NCBI GenBank assembly: GCA_028686735.1
Contig: JAQUBO010000006.1
Location: 1-49,648, forward strand
DNA from: Bacteroidales bacterium
Lineage (GTDB): Bacteria > Bacteroidota > Bacteroidia > Bacteroidales > ML635J-15
Length of the DNA: 49,648 nucleotides
Direction: 5' to 3'
This document shows positions 1-10,300 of the stretch, piece after piece (within the stretch, counting starts at the first letter, position 1; each line of letters opens with the position of its first letter). The position numbers and the translations under genes are program-made. The notes under the pieces are model-generated. The model worked only from the letters and a program-made list of their open reading frames with translations, made no database searches and had not been told where the DNA came from.

Positions 1-2030
1 GAATTAGCAAATGTTGTAGTAAGATTAGAATCTGACACATCCCAAACCACATTAGTACCTTTTAATTTTAAAACGGTATTAGTTAAATCTATAGTTCTAA
101 CATTTGAATTTGTTGATATAAAATTATCAATATCTGCTAATCCTCCGCTAAATTTCAAACGTCCATTAATAAAGTTTAAATCATTATTTATGACAACAGC
201 ATCAACAAAATTCCACAATTGAGTTCCTTCAACAAACACTTTTGCATTGAATTCAGATCCATTTGAAGTAATAGTAAGTGTGTCATAAGGAGCGGAACTT
301 TCAAGGTAGATATTTCCATTAAAATCAGCACTCAGATTATTATTTAAAACGATACTATCTGTAACAAACAAATTTCCATCACCATCAAAAACTATATTTC
401 CAGATAATCCTGTCCATGTCATCGAAGCACAATAAGCATAATCGAAAAGTTTTACAGTATCATTAGCTGAGAACGAACTATTGTCAAATACCACATGCGT
501 GTTTTTAGATGGGATACATGCGTCTGGTACTCCACCTGAAGAAGCTGACCAATTTCCTGTATCGTTCCATTTACCTGTATTTCCAATCCAATATAGAGTT
601 GAAACACTTGCTGGCTCAGTGATTGTAAAATTAACATTTCCTCCTTCGTCAAATGAATTTGAAGCCGTAAAAACAGAACCAGTAGCCTTTACATTAGATA
701 TTTTTAGATATTGAGCTGAGACTGGTGAAGAAGCATTAAAGACTGGCAAAACATTTACACAAGTTCCTGTTAAGAGCAACTCTTCGTCACACAAAGCACG
801 CAACTCAATATATTGACCACAGTTTCCAATAGCATTCAAGTTTGCAAAATTAATTTCTGTTTCACTTTCCATTAGCATTTTTACACCAGGAGCAAGATTG
901 AAATTTGCACAAGCAATTTTACCATCCCATAAAACTTTTTGAGCAGATACAACTGAGACATCTACAAATTGCAAGTCACTTTTATTTGTGTTAAAAACAA
1001 GATCTTCTGTACCACTAAAAATAAGATTGGCTGTTGCTGACATAAATGTTAGCCCAATACTTTGAAGGGATATTTCGGAGACAGTTAAATCAGATGTTCC
1101 TAAGTCAATTGTTCTAACCATCGGCTCTGTACTCTCGAAAGAATGGCAAGTAATATTGTGATTTTGCGAATAGAATTTTCCGGAGAATTGTAATAAAATA
1201 TCCTTATCAGTATTTATATCACTTATTGCAAAATACTTTTTACCTGAGTTAAAAATAATTTCAGATGTAAGCGTATGATTTTCGAAATTAACATAATTCG
1301 TATCAACTAATTGTGAAATAAATTTAATGGCACCATTAAAAGCAGCTATATCTAACTGGTCTGTAAAGTGCAATGATCCACGACAAAAAACAGTATCAAT
1401 TCCAGTAATTGCAGCATCTGTTACAGAGACGGGTAATTGGGTATTAGACTGTGCGTTAAAGTGTCTGATTTTCAGATTATTAGACGAAAGATTTAATGTT
1501 CCATTTATCAGTCTTAAATCTTTTTTTGGCAACTGCAAATCAGATATCACATTTAAGTTTCCGTTATCAATATCAATTAAAACATTTGCATTTATTTCAT
1601 GATCAACAGGATCGAAAATCAAAGTTTGACCTGCAAGTAATGGTCGGAAAATAATTAATCCACTAATATTAAAGTTAAGGTTTGCTTTGCCAGGAAGTAT
1701 TAGAGTTGATCCAAATATTAATGTATCACTTGATGTTGAAATAAATTCAGGTAAATTTATTACTCCAGTCCAATCCATTAATGCACATTCAATAAAACTT
1801 GTATCTATTGCACAAACTTGTGAGTCATTAACAAAAGAATTTTCATCAAAATATACGTTGTCATTAATACCCGGGATAGTAGTATGCATATTGCTACCAC
1901 CAGAACTTGTTGCCCAGTGAGTTGTATAATCTGTCCAATCTCCACCATCTCCTACCCAATAATAGTCATCGGCAAAAAGGTTAGCAACGAATAGACTTAA
2001 AATCAAACTTATTGATAGTATTTTTTTCAT
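1..2030 (-). CDS. Large exported repeat protein, 3' end beyond window (partial)
   Basis: The ORF track misses this gene because it has no stop inside the window. Reading the minus strand from the ATG at 2030, the frame stays open to base 1 (about 676 codons). The protein starts with a signal peptide (MKKILSISLILSLFVANLFA), then DDYYWVGDGGDWTDYTTHW. A second copy of that W-G/G-W pattern, YWIGNTGKWNDTGNWSASSGG, is encoded near 600-540. Each is followed by a long beta-rich region with many short hydrophobic and Asn/Asp/Ser strands. This layout is typical of large T9SS-exported adhesins of Bacteroidota, but the C-terminal sorting domain that would prove it lies outside the window. It is the last visible gene of operon A, 36 bp after the OmpA gene. 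Function beyond a surface or adhesin role is inferred. Confidence 0.85.
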   Translation of the reverse strand, partial: MKKILSISLILSLFVANLFADDYYWVGDGGDWTDYTTHWATSSGGSNMHTTIPGINDNVYFDENSFVNDSQVCAIDTSFIECALMDWTGVINLPEFISTSSDTLIFGSTLILPGKANLNFNISGLIIFRPLLAGQTLIFDPVDHEINANVLIDIDNGNLNVISDLQLPKKDLRLINGTLNLSSNNLKIRHFNAQSNTQLPVSVTDAAITGIDTVFCRGSLHFTDQLDIAAFNGAIKFISQLVDTNYVNFENHTLTSEIIFNSGKKYFAISDINTDKDILLQFSGKFYSQNHNITCHSFESTEPMVRTIDLGTSDLTVSEISLQSIGLTFMSATANLIFSGTEDLVFNTNKSDLQFVDVSVVSAQKVLWDGKIACANFNLAPGVKMLMESETEINFANLNAIGNCGQYIELRALCDEELLLTGTCVNVLPVFNASSPVSAQYLKISNVKATGSVFTASNSFDEGGNVNFTITEPASVSTLYWIGNTGKWNDTGNWSASSGGVPDACIPSKNTHVVFDNSSFSANDTVKLFDYAYCASMTWTGLSGNIVFDGDGNLFVTDSIVLNNNLSADFNGNIYLESSAPYDTLTITSNGSEFNAKVFVEGTQLWNFVDAVVINNDLNFINGRLKFSGGLADIDNFISTNSNVRTIDLTNTVLKLKGTNVVWDVSDSNLTTTFAN

Positions 2031-2066
2031 AATTTACAATTATTCATAATGTTAGAATGCAATATT

Positions 2067-3935
2067 CTATTTTTTTCTAAAAAGCCTAAAATCGACTCTT
2101 CTGTTAATTGACATTTCAAAATTTGGTAAACCTCTTCCCAAATAACTGGCAATAGATACACCTGTTAAGTCGTACTTTTCTTCAATTTCTTTTTTTAACA
2201 AATCTGCTTCCGCTATATTATCAAAATCGCCTACACAATAGCTATAATATTTTGAATTAGGGAGTACCAAAATATCATAACGATTCTCTAATCGATTGCT
2301 AAACCATTCAGCTCCCTCATCATTATTAATTGTACCAACAGCAACATGGTATCTCAAATTATCAACAATAACGTCCTGTTTTACACTAAGACCTTCAAAA
2401 GTTATTTGTGATTTTGGAACACCAAAGCTAAACAGTTTTTGTGCTACAGATTCCGCTCTTTTAATTGACAGTTCAGAATTTATTGCATCTGTTCCTGAAA
2501 TATCGGTATAACCAGACAACTGAACATGAACATCTTTATATTCAATTAAAGAATCAGCAAGATTCTTCAAAGCATTATCATAATTACTATAAATCTCTGA
2601 ACTATTAGTTTTGAAAAATACTTTTGGGGCATTAAAATCTGCAATGTCCATTTGATGAACAACAACAACAACTGTTTCGTCAGGTACTATTACAGGTTCA
2701 TCTTGTATTTTTGTTAATTTGTAAACATCAAAACCACCTTTTCCAATTGACGATCTTCTTGATGATAATAAGAACTCGTTACCTGCATAAGGATAAAAGA
2801 ACATGTCTTGCCCTATTGAATTAATTGGAGCTTTTAGATTTTCGGGTTTTGAAAATGAATTTCCATCAATGTGAGAAATAAAAACATCAAAATTACCATA
2901 TCCAGGTAATCCTAAAGATGAAAAATACAAAACAGAATCGTTTACTACTGGAGCAATTTCGTCTAATGGAGTATTTATTTTATTCCCAAGATTTACTGGA
3001 ACTGTCCACTGATTATTCTTATAATCAGAATAATAAATATCCATACCACCATAACCATTAGGCATGTCGGATGTAAAATACAATCTGTTACCATTCTTAG
3101 TAAATGAGGGATGAGAAATATTTATATCGTCTGGCATACCCTGCCAAGTGAATTTCTCTAAACCGTCAATAGAGTTATTATTTTCACTTTCAAACAGTAT
3201 AACTGATTTTGCTAAAGTAATTTCTTGGAGGCTCTTACTTATTTTCCGCACCGAATGAGCATATTGTTTTCTTGATTCACTATATACAGTAAGACTGCAC
3301 CAATATTTATTTGTTAAATAATCTTTAATTTTATTAGTTCCCTGTGAATTATAAGAATTTAACTGTGGGATTCCATTTCCTGCAATAAGGACTTCGCCCT
3401 CTGCATATTCTTTATTGGAGAGATAGATAAAGTTTTCGTCCTTTTGACATGCACAAATCTCATTATAAGCAGTATTCATTTCGTTGAAACTTTCGATTGT
3501 ATAATCTTGCTCTTCACTATTCCACTTTTTTAACGAATCACATGACACCATTCTATTATAAACTAATAAGTCGTCTTCATTTTCGGACAGATAAGTTAAA
3601 AAATGTTCTTTTGCTTGTTGATACTTTTCACTAATCAAGAGTAATTCGGCATAACTCACATGATTTTCAATTGCTACTTTAGGACGAGTCAATAATTCTG
3701 CATAAACAGTTTCTGCATTTCCATATTTTCTTGTCATTAAATAACAATATCCGAGATTTTCTAGGGATGTTGTGGATAATTTTTTTATTTCACCACCCAT
3801 CAAAATAACATTAATTGCATCATCATATTTTTGTTCGGCAATAAAGTCATTTACTGCATTCTCCTGAGATATTAAATTAGTACTCAGAAATAACATCAGA
3901 CTTAAAACAATGCAAAAAGAAAAATAATACTTCAT
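2067..3935 (-). CDS. TPR-PD40-OmpA outer membrane protein with SPOR-like insertion
   Basis: A 622-aa exported protein with signal peptide MKYYFSFCIVLSLMLFLSTNLIS. Residues about 25-130 look like TPR helices, and about 255-400 carry PD40/WD40-like strands (RLYFTSDMPNGYGGMDIYYS). An OmpA-type peptidoglycan-binding domain starts near 432 (VFFKTNSSEIYS, LSIKRAESVAQKL). The OmpA domain is interrupted. After ITFEGLS, about 90 residues are inserted that contain two SPOR-like halves (YHVAVGTINNDEGAEWFSNRL and YYSYCVGDFDNIAEADLLKKE), and the final OmpA strand NRRVDFRLF comes only at the C terminus. Both OmpA and SPOR domains bind peptidoglycan in known families, so it probably anchors the PorP/adhesin assembly to the cell wall. 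It follows PorP by 29 bp in operon A. It resembles PorE-like T9SS partners in layout. The exact role is inferred. Confidence 0.85.
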   Translation of the reverse strand: MKYYFSFCIVLSLMLFLSTNLISQENAVNDFIAEQKYDDAINVILMGGEIKKLSTTSLENLGYCYLMTRKYGNAETVYAELLTRPKVAIENHVSYAELLLISEKYQQAKEHFLTYLSENEDDLLVYNRMVSCDSLKKWNSEEQDYTIESFNEMNTAYNEICACQKDENFIYLSNKEYAEGEVLIAGNGIPQLNSYNSQGTNKIKDYLTNKYWCSLTVYSESRKQYAHSVRKISKSLQEITLAKSVILFESENNNSIDGLEKFTWQGMPDDINISHPSFTKNGNRLYFTSDMPNGYGGMDIYYSDYKNNQWTVPVNLGNKINTPLDEIAPVVNDSVLYFSSLGLPGYGNFDVFISHIDGNSFSKPENLKAPINSIGQDMFFYPYAGNEFLLSSRRSSIGKGGFDVYKLTKIQDEPVIVPDETVVVVVHQMDIADFNAPKVFFKTNSSEIYSNYDNALKNLADSLIEYKDVHVQLSGYTDISGTDAINSELSIKRAESVAQKLFSFGVPKSQITFEGLSVKQDVIVDNLRYHVAVGTINNDEGAEWFSNRLENRYDILVLPNSKYYSYCVGDFDNIAEADLLKKEIEEKYDLTGVSIASYLGRGLPNFEMSINRRVDFRLFRKK

Positions 3936-3964
3936 AAAATAAATATTTTGCTAAACAATTAACA

Positions 3965-4900
3965 CTAGTAGAACATTGGCATGCTTGTTTGACTTTCCAC
4001 GGAACTGCTTTTACTTGGAATACGATATGAAACATGGAATTCATTTGAACCAAAAGAATACATACTAATATCTGAGAGAGTCATATCGTAAGAATAACCA
4101 ACTCTAAAATTATTAAATGAAACAAAAGCCATATAAACCACTGCGTCTTCATATCTGTAAGACACACCCAATCCAAACCTATTTTTATAAACACCTCTTA
4201 GGTTCACATCAAACTGAAATGGTGCATTTATTTGATACTGAACCAAAGCAGAAGGATCTATTGAGAAATCTTCGTGAACATGAAATTGATATCCACCAAC
4301 TAAATAAAACGATCTTTCTATAGGGTTCTCAATTTGGTCCATAACCTGAAATAAATCTCTCCTAATCTGCAACAAATTAAATACAGATAATCCGACATAA
4401 TATTGATTGTTTTTTGAAAACATTACACCAAAATTTGCATCTGGACAAAACTGATTATTAAATCCACTTTCGGCAGCTGGATCATTTGGTTGATCTGTAG
4501 TTATCAAACTAGCATTAAGATAATGTTGAAACACAACAGGAGCTAAACCAAAAGACAATTTTTTTGAGAAATCTTCTGACAATGGAATATGATAGGCAAA
4601 AGATACTTGCATTCCTGTTCTACGCGTTGGAGATGTTAGCTCATTAAATAATGAAATTCCCAAACCCACATTTTTACCCATATATTTATGTGCATTAAAA
4701 TATTGGGTTACTGGAGCACCTTCGAATCCGACCCATTGCTGACGATAGTTTAAACTTATAGGTGTAAAATCATAACTTCCTGCTACAGCAGGATTCACTG
4801 TAGATAAATCCATCATATACTGTGAATGCAAAGGTATTTGTTGACTAAAAGCATTTAATCCTAAAGCTAAAATCGTAATTAATAAGATTGTTTTTTTCAT
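3965..4900 (-). CDS. PorP/SprF family type IX secretion system membrane protein
   Basis: A 311-aa protein with signal peptide MKKTILLITILALGLNAFSQ followed by the family hallmark QIPLHSQYMMDLSTVNPAVAGS and LNYRQQWVGFEGAP. The rest is alternating strands expected of an outer membrane beta-barrel (VGLGISLFNE, FGLGVSYRYED, FRVGYSYDMTLSDIS). PorP/SprF proteins work with the T9SS. SprF in Flavobacterium is needed to export or attach the adhesin SprB, encoded next to it. Here the gene lies 21 bp after an SprB-repeat adhesin and 29 bp before an OmpA protein, so it is probably the dedicated outer-membrane partner of this operon's adhesins. A paralogue sits in operon B (14789-15742). Family assignment is firm; cargo pairing is inferred from position. 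Confidence 0.92.
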   Translation of the reverse strand: MKKTILLITILALGLNAFSQQIPLHSQYMMDLSTVNPAVAGSYDFTPISLNYRQQWVGFEGAPVTQYFNAHKYMGKNVGLGISLFNELTSPTRRTGMQVSFAYHIPLSEDFSKKLSFGLAPVVFQHYLNASLITTDQPNDPAAESGFNNQFCPDANFGVMFSKNNQYYVGLSVFNLLQIRRDLFQVMDQIENPIERSFYLVGGYQFHVHEDFSIDPSALVQYQINAPFQFDVNLRGVYKNRFGLGVSYRYEDAVVYMAFVSFNNFRVGYSYDMTLSDISMYSFGSNEFHVSYRIPSKSSSVESQTSMPMFY

Positions 4901-4921
4901 CTTTTTAAATGTTTTGATCGT

Positions 4922-7360
4922 TTATTTTAATATTGTTATTGTCCCTGTTAGTGTTTCTAAACTTGTTGTAAAACTCAAAATATAGTAATAAGTCCCTGCT
5001 GGTAATGGATTTCCATTATATGTTCCATCCCAATTACTTGCATATCCTGGAGATTCAAAAACTACAGACCCCCATTTATTAAATATCTGCATATTACAAT
5101 CAGGATATAGATACAAGTTATTTATTACCCAATCGTCATTAATTCCGTCTCCATTAGGAGAGAAAGATGTTGGAATTGTTAAACATGCAACTTCGCTAAT
5201 TTCTACAGTAGTAGAAGCATTTGCAGAACATCCGTAAACATCTATAACATCCAAGGTATATTCTCCTCCAGTTAAATCGTAAATATCATCAGTTGTTTCG
5301 GTATTACTCCAAGTCAGATCATATCCACCGCTGCCTCCTTCAATATAAGAAGTAATATAACCATCAGATTGGTCGATACAACTAGTTTTATAAGATGTTA
5401 GCTTGATATATATTGGCTCTGGTTCTGTAATTACTGCCTGAATATAAGCTAGGCAAGAATTTGCATCAGATACCGTTAAAGAATATTGTCCTACAGAAAG
5501 ATCGAGTAAGTCAGCAGTAGTTGCATCATTAGACCAAATATATGAATATGGTTCTGTTCCACCAGCAACCTGAGAATGAATACTACCTGAAGTACCTCCA
5601 GCACATTGAATGTTACTTTCAGTAATACTTAGTTCAATAGCTTCTGGTTCATTAATAATAACTGAATATTCACTTCGGCAACCCATTGTGTCAATCACCT
5701 CTACAGTATAATTACCTTTCCCGACATTATTTATATCCTGAGTTAAACCTGCAAGAGCAAATTCTGGATCATACCAATGATATCTGTATGGTTCTAATCC
5801 ACCTTCAAGTGTTAAATCAATACTTCCGTCATTAAAACCATTACAACTAGGCTGAACAGCAGAATGAGTAAAGCTAAATGATTCGGGTTGAGTAACCAAT
5901 ATATCGCTTGAGTACTCTACATTATTTCCATCAGTTAAAGTAAGAGAATACGTTCCGGCAGCAATATTTAATATGTATGATAAATCACTACCTGTTGACC
6001 AAGAATATAAATATGGTGGAGTACCTCCTGAAGCATAAGCATAAATTTTTGCATCAGTAGATCCATGGCATGATGCATCTGTTGCAACGTATGAAAATGT
6101 CAGAGCCTCGAGTGGTTCATTAATTATTATTGATTCCTCAACAAAACAACTATTTATATCAGTAACTGTAACGGTATATTCTCCTGCTGGAACATTATTA
6201 TTATCTTCTGTTGTTACTCCATTTGACCAATCATAAGAATATGGAGGGACTCCACCACTAACAGTTAGGTCAATCTGTCCATCAGAACCACCGAGAAAGT
6301 TTACATTTGACCCAGAAATTAAAGTAACTAATTCTGTCGGGCTTGTAATTTCGAAATCATCTGTCAAGCTACATCCATTAGCATCGGCTACCGTTACAAA
6401 ATATTGGTCGCTATCTAAATTTGTTATTTCAGGGATATCGTAACTCAACATCAATGATGAATTTGCCCATGTAAATGAGTATGGCTGTATTCCACCCTGA
6501 ACACTTAATGTAATACTTCCGTTTTCTTCTCCAAAACACATATTATCAATATCAGTTCCAGCCATTTCAAGTACATCTGGATTTTCAATTACAACAGTGT
6601 GTGTAGTTTGGCAATTTAAAATATCTTTAATAATTAGATTGTATGTTCCAGCAGGAATATTGGTTAAATCCTGAGAGTTAAATGCATTACTATTCCAATT
6701 ATATATATAAGGAGGTGTCCCACCCCAAACACTAACATCAATAGCAGAATTAGAATCACCAAAACATAAAATATCAGTAGCAACATAATCGGACCCCAAA
6801 GCCATTGCAGGTTCTGTTAATGTAGCACCATTAGATGTTTCACATCCGTGATCATCAACGATAGTAACATTATATGTACCTGCAACTATATTGGTATTAT
6901 CTTCTGTTGAAAGTCCATTCGACCATGTGTAAGTATAAGGCTCTGTACCACCAGTAACATCCAAAAAGATATTTCCTGTTGACTGACCGAAACAATTGAT
7001 ATTATTATGAGTTACGTGAGATTCAAGGACATCTGGCTCAGTAATACTAAAAATATCAAAAGCGACACAACCAGTATTATTATCAATAACCCTAACGTCA
7101 TAATACCCTGCTGGTAAGTTGTTTAAGTTATCAACGTTAATATCGCCTGTTGACCATGTAATAGTATAAGCACCTGCGGAAGGGGAAATAGTAAGAGACA
7201 AGCTCCCATCTGTATCACCCTTACATGTTGCATGTGTACCAGTTAGTGAAATAGTATGACAAGGTGGTCTAGCATCGATTTTCTCTGCTAAAACCTGTTT
7301 TACGGGAAGAATAAGCAAACCCGCAAAAATCAAAATCAAAATCCAATTTTTAACTTCCAT
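4922..7360 (-). CDS. SprB-repeat surface adhesin with T9SS type B C-terminal domain
   Basis: An 812-aa secreted protein made almost wholly of about nine SprB-type repeats of roughly 75 aa. Each has the pattern xxCFGxxxGxI...GGTxPYxYxWSNG...AGTYxVTVxDxxGC. The repeats are divergent, not identical. Repeat five (NVNFLGGSDGQIDL) lacks the usual first cysteine. The last ~90 residues, from IPTSFSPNGDGINDDWVI through IFNKWGSVVFES to LTGTITILK, are the gliding-motility-associated (type B) T9SS sorting domain. The N terminus has a hydrophobic signal segment (WILILIFAGLLILPVKQVLA). In known systems such domains direct cargo through the T9SS to the surface. It lies 6 bp after the 1275-aa adhesin and 21 bp before PorP. 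Ligand unknown. Confidence 0.9.
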   Translation of the reverse strand: MEVKNWILILIFAGLLILPVKQVLAEKIDARPPCHTISLTGTHATCKGDTDGSLSLTISPSAGAYTITWSTGDINVDNLNNLPAGYYDVRVIDNNTGCVAFDIFSITEPDVLESHVTHNNINCFGQSTGNIFLDVTGGTEPYTYTWSNGLSTEDNTNIVAGTYNVTIVDDHGCETSNGATLTEPAMALGSDYVATDILCFGDSNSAIDVSVWGGTPPYIYNWNSNAFNSQDLTNIPAGTYNLIIKDILNCQTTHTVVIENPDVLEMAGTDIDNMCFGEENGSITLSVQGGIQPYSFTWANSSLMLSYDIPEITNLDSDQYFVTVADANGCSLTDDFEITSPTELVTLISGSNVNFLGGSDGQIDLTVSGGVPPYSYDWSNGVTTEDNNNVPAGEYTVTVTDINSCFVEESIIINEPLEALTFSYVATDASCHGSTDAKIYAYASGGTPPYLYSWSTGSDLSYILNIAAGTYSLTLTDGNNVEYSSDILVTQPESFSFTHSAVQPSCNGFNDGSIDLTLEGGLEPYRYHWYDPEFALAGLTQDINNVGKGNYTVEVIDTMGCRSEYSVIINEPEAIELSITESNIQCAGGTSGSIHSQVAGGTEPYSYIWSNDATTADLLDLSVGQYSLTVSDANSCLAYIQAVITEPEPIYIKLTSYKTSCIDQSDGYITSYIEGGSGGYDLTWSNTETTDDIYDLTGGEYTLDVIDVYGCSANASTTVEISEVACLTIPTSFSPNGDGINDDWVINNLYLYPDCNMQIFNKWGSVVFESPGYASNWDGTYNGNPLPAGTYYYILSFTTSLETLTGTITILK

Positions 7361-7366
7361 TATTAT

Positions 7367-10300
7367 CTATCTTAAAATTGTAATTGTTCCAGTATAAGGA
7401 CTATCCCCATTATTCAAATCAACTATATAATAGTACGTTTCTGATGGCAATTGATTACCATTAAATGTACCATCCCAAGGAGTATAAGTTCCTGTGCTTT
7501 CGAAGAGAATACGCCCCCATTTATTAAATATTTGAACTCTAGCATCTGAGTATGTATCGATACTTCTAATAACCCAGGTATCATTTATACCGTCATTATT
7601 AGGAGAAAAACTAGATGGGATATTCAGACACTCAATATAATTTGGTTCTATTTCAAACTCATACAATGATTCACATTTATTATCATCAGAAACAGTAAGA
7701 GTATATTGTCCAGGTGCAAGATTATCGACATTTTGAACTGTTAAGCCATTTGACCAGACAAAGAAATAATTACCTGTACCACCTTCAACAACAACATTAA
7801 TTGCTGCATCATCTAAATCCTTACAAGTTACAGGAATAATTTCTGATGTAAGAAAAATCTCAGTAAAACTTTCGACGACACCACTTTCTGAATATTCACA
7901 ATCATTTGCATCGCTAACTGTAAGATCATAAGTTCCAGCAGACACATTACTGAGTTCCTCTGTATTATCTCCATTACTCCATTCATACGAATAAGGCTCT
8001 GTTCCACCAGTGATTGTTGGTGTTAAACTTCCATCGAAACCGTTAAAACAAGAAACCAAATTAGATACAAAATCAATTGTCACAGAATCGGGCGACATGA
8101 TAGCAAATTCACTTATAATAAAGCAATTATTTGCGTCTTTAATTCTGATATTGTAAATGCCAGTAAATATATTATCAATAGATTGTTGATTAGTACTAAA
8201 GACATAGGTGTTATCGTCCCAAATCAAAGAATAAGGAATTGTACCACCCGACATTGTGATATCTATTGCCCCATCACCATATCCAAAGCATGAAACAGGA
8301 GTTACAACATGCTCAATCGCTAATGGAAGTTCTGGTTCATTTACAACACCACCACTATAAGCGATACAATTATGAGCATCAGTAACAGTTATTGTATAAG
8401 TTCCAGCAACAACATCTGTTATGTTTATTGTAGTTTCATTATTAGACCATAAATAAGTATATGGTGATGTTCCTCCATTAATTATTGCTGAAACAGTTCC
8501 TGTTGCCGCACCATAACATAAAACATCTGTTGGTTTTGTTTCAACCATTAGTTCTTCTGCTGGTTGATTAATAAAAGTGCTTAGTACTGAAACACAATTA
8601 TTAAAATCAGTTACAGTAACAAAGTATTCACCTGCCACCAAGTTGCTTATTGTTTCGGTATTTTCACCGTTAGACCATTCAAAAGTATAAGGAGGTGTTG
8701 CTCCAGAAACTGTTAGGGTAACCTCTCCTTGTGCAAGTCCTTTACATAATACATCCTGAATCTCAAACTCATAATACAATGAGTCGGGTTGATTAACAAT
8801 AAAAACGGATGTGTCAGAACATAATAAAGCATCATAAATAATTAATTGATATGTCCCTGCAGGCACATTTACGAGAGCCGATGAGGTTTGATTTATGATA
8901 TTAAAATCGGAATTATACCATAAATAAGAATATGGAGGAGTCCCTCCACTAACAGTAACATCTATAGAACCATTAGAATCGCCATAACATAGAACATCTG
9001 TAAGCGTTGAAGTTTTTGATAATGGATTTGCTGGACCAGTAATATCAATAGTTTCGTATTTTTTACATCCATTAACATCTGAGATTGTTATTTGATATGT
9101 TCCAACAGGAAGATTCATATCTGAACTTGCTGTACTCCCAGTATTCCACAGATATGAGTATGGTTCCACACCACCGTAAACTTCCAATTCAATAGACCCA
9201 GTATTTTCTCCATAGCAAGATACATTTTCAGAACTAACAGTAACTAATATGTCTTCAGGTTTTATTAAAACAAAACTCTGAGTTAAGCTACACGAATTAT
9301 CATCTGTAACAGTAACAGAAAAATCTCCAGCATCTAAATTAGATATATCTTCAGTGGTTTCGCTATTTGACCAATTATAAGAATATGGTTGAGTTCCGCC
9401 AGTAATATTAATGTCGATACTGCCATCATTACTAGCAAAACAGTTGGGATTAACAACATCAAATGATATTGCCAATGCAGCTTCTGGTTCTACAATAACT
9501 TTAGAATCGAACACTGAACAATTTTTAGTGTCGCGAACAATAACCCAATGAGTTCCTGCTGGTAATCCTGTTTGAGTATTCGTTGTTTGATTTGTTGATA
9601 TAATTTCACCATTTGACCATTCATAGATATATGGTGGATTTCCATTTGTTACAGTGGCAGTAGCTGTACCTGTTTCATCGCCATAGCAAAGAACATCTGT
9701 TACATTTAAGTCAACAGAAAACTTACGAGGTTCAAGCCTAAAAGGTGTTTGATTAGGAAATGAATTAAAACCTTGCATAGCCCAATTATTATTACACCAA
9801 TCATACTTAATATTAAATAGATTTGGTTGCCAATCAACGAGTGGACCAAAACCTACATCAAATCCATCAAAAACAACTTCGGGCGTGCAAACAGTTTTTT
9901 TACAAAATTTTAATGGATTAGACCAAGTAGGGCAAGGATAATAAATAGGGATACAAATCTGAGGAATTACAGTAACAGAATTCATTCCCAAATTGAAAGT
10001 CAACATTTCAAAAACAAAATCCAAAGCTATACTATCGTAAGTATGATTTGTGAAAGTATTTTCCATTTCAAATGATGGAGTTACCTCAATAAAATCATAA
10101 TTACATGGATAATCTATTTTTATTCTATCTCCCACAGTATAATCTATTTCTGATCCGTACCCTTGTGCAATAATATTCCCGTTTGTAGGATTAATTACTT
10201 CATAATCAAGATCTGTTTCGAAATTAAATTTTCCTTTCATAGTTGGATCTAAAATTAGATGTTGTTTATGAAATAAGGCAACTCTAAATCCAGCTTCCAA

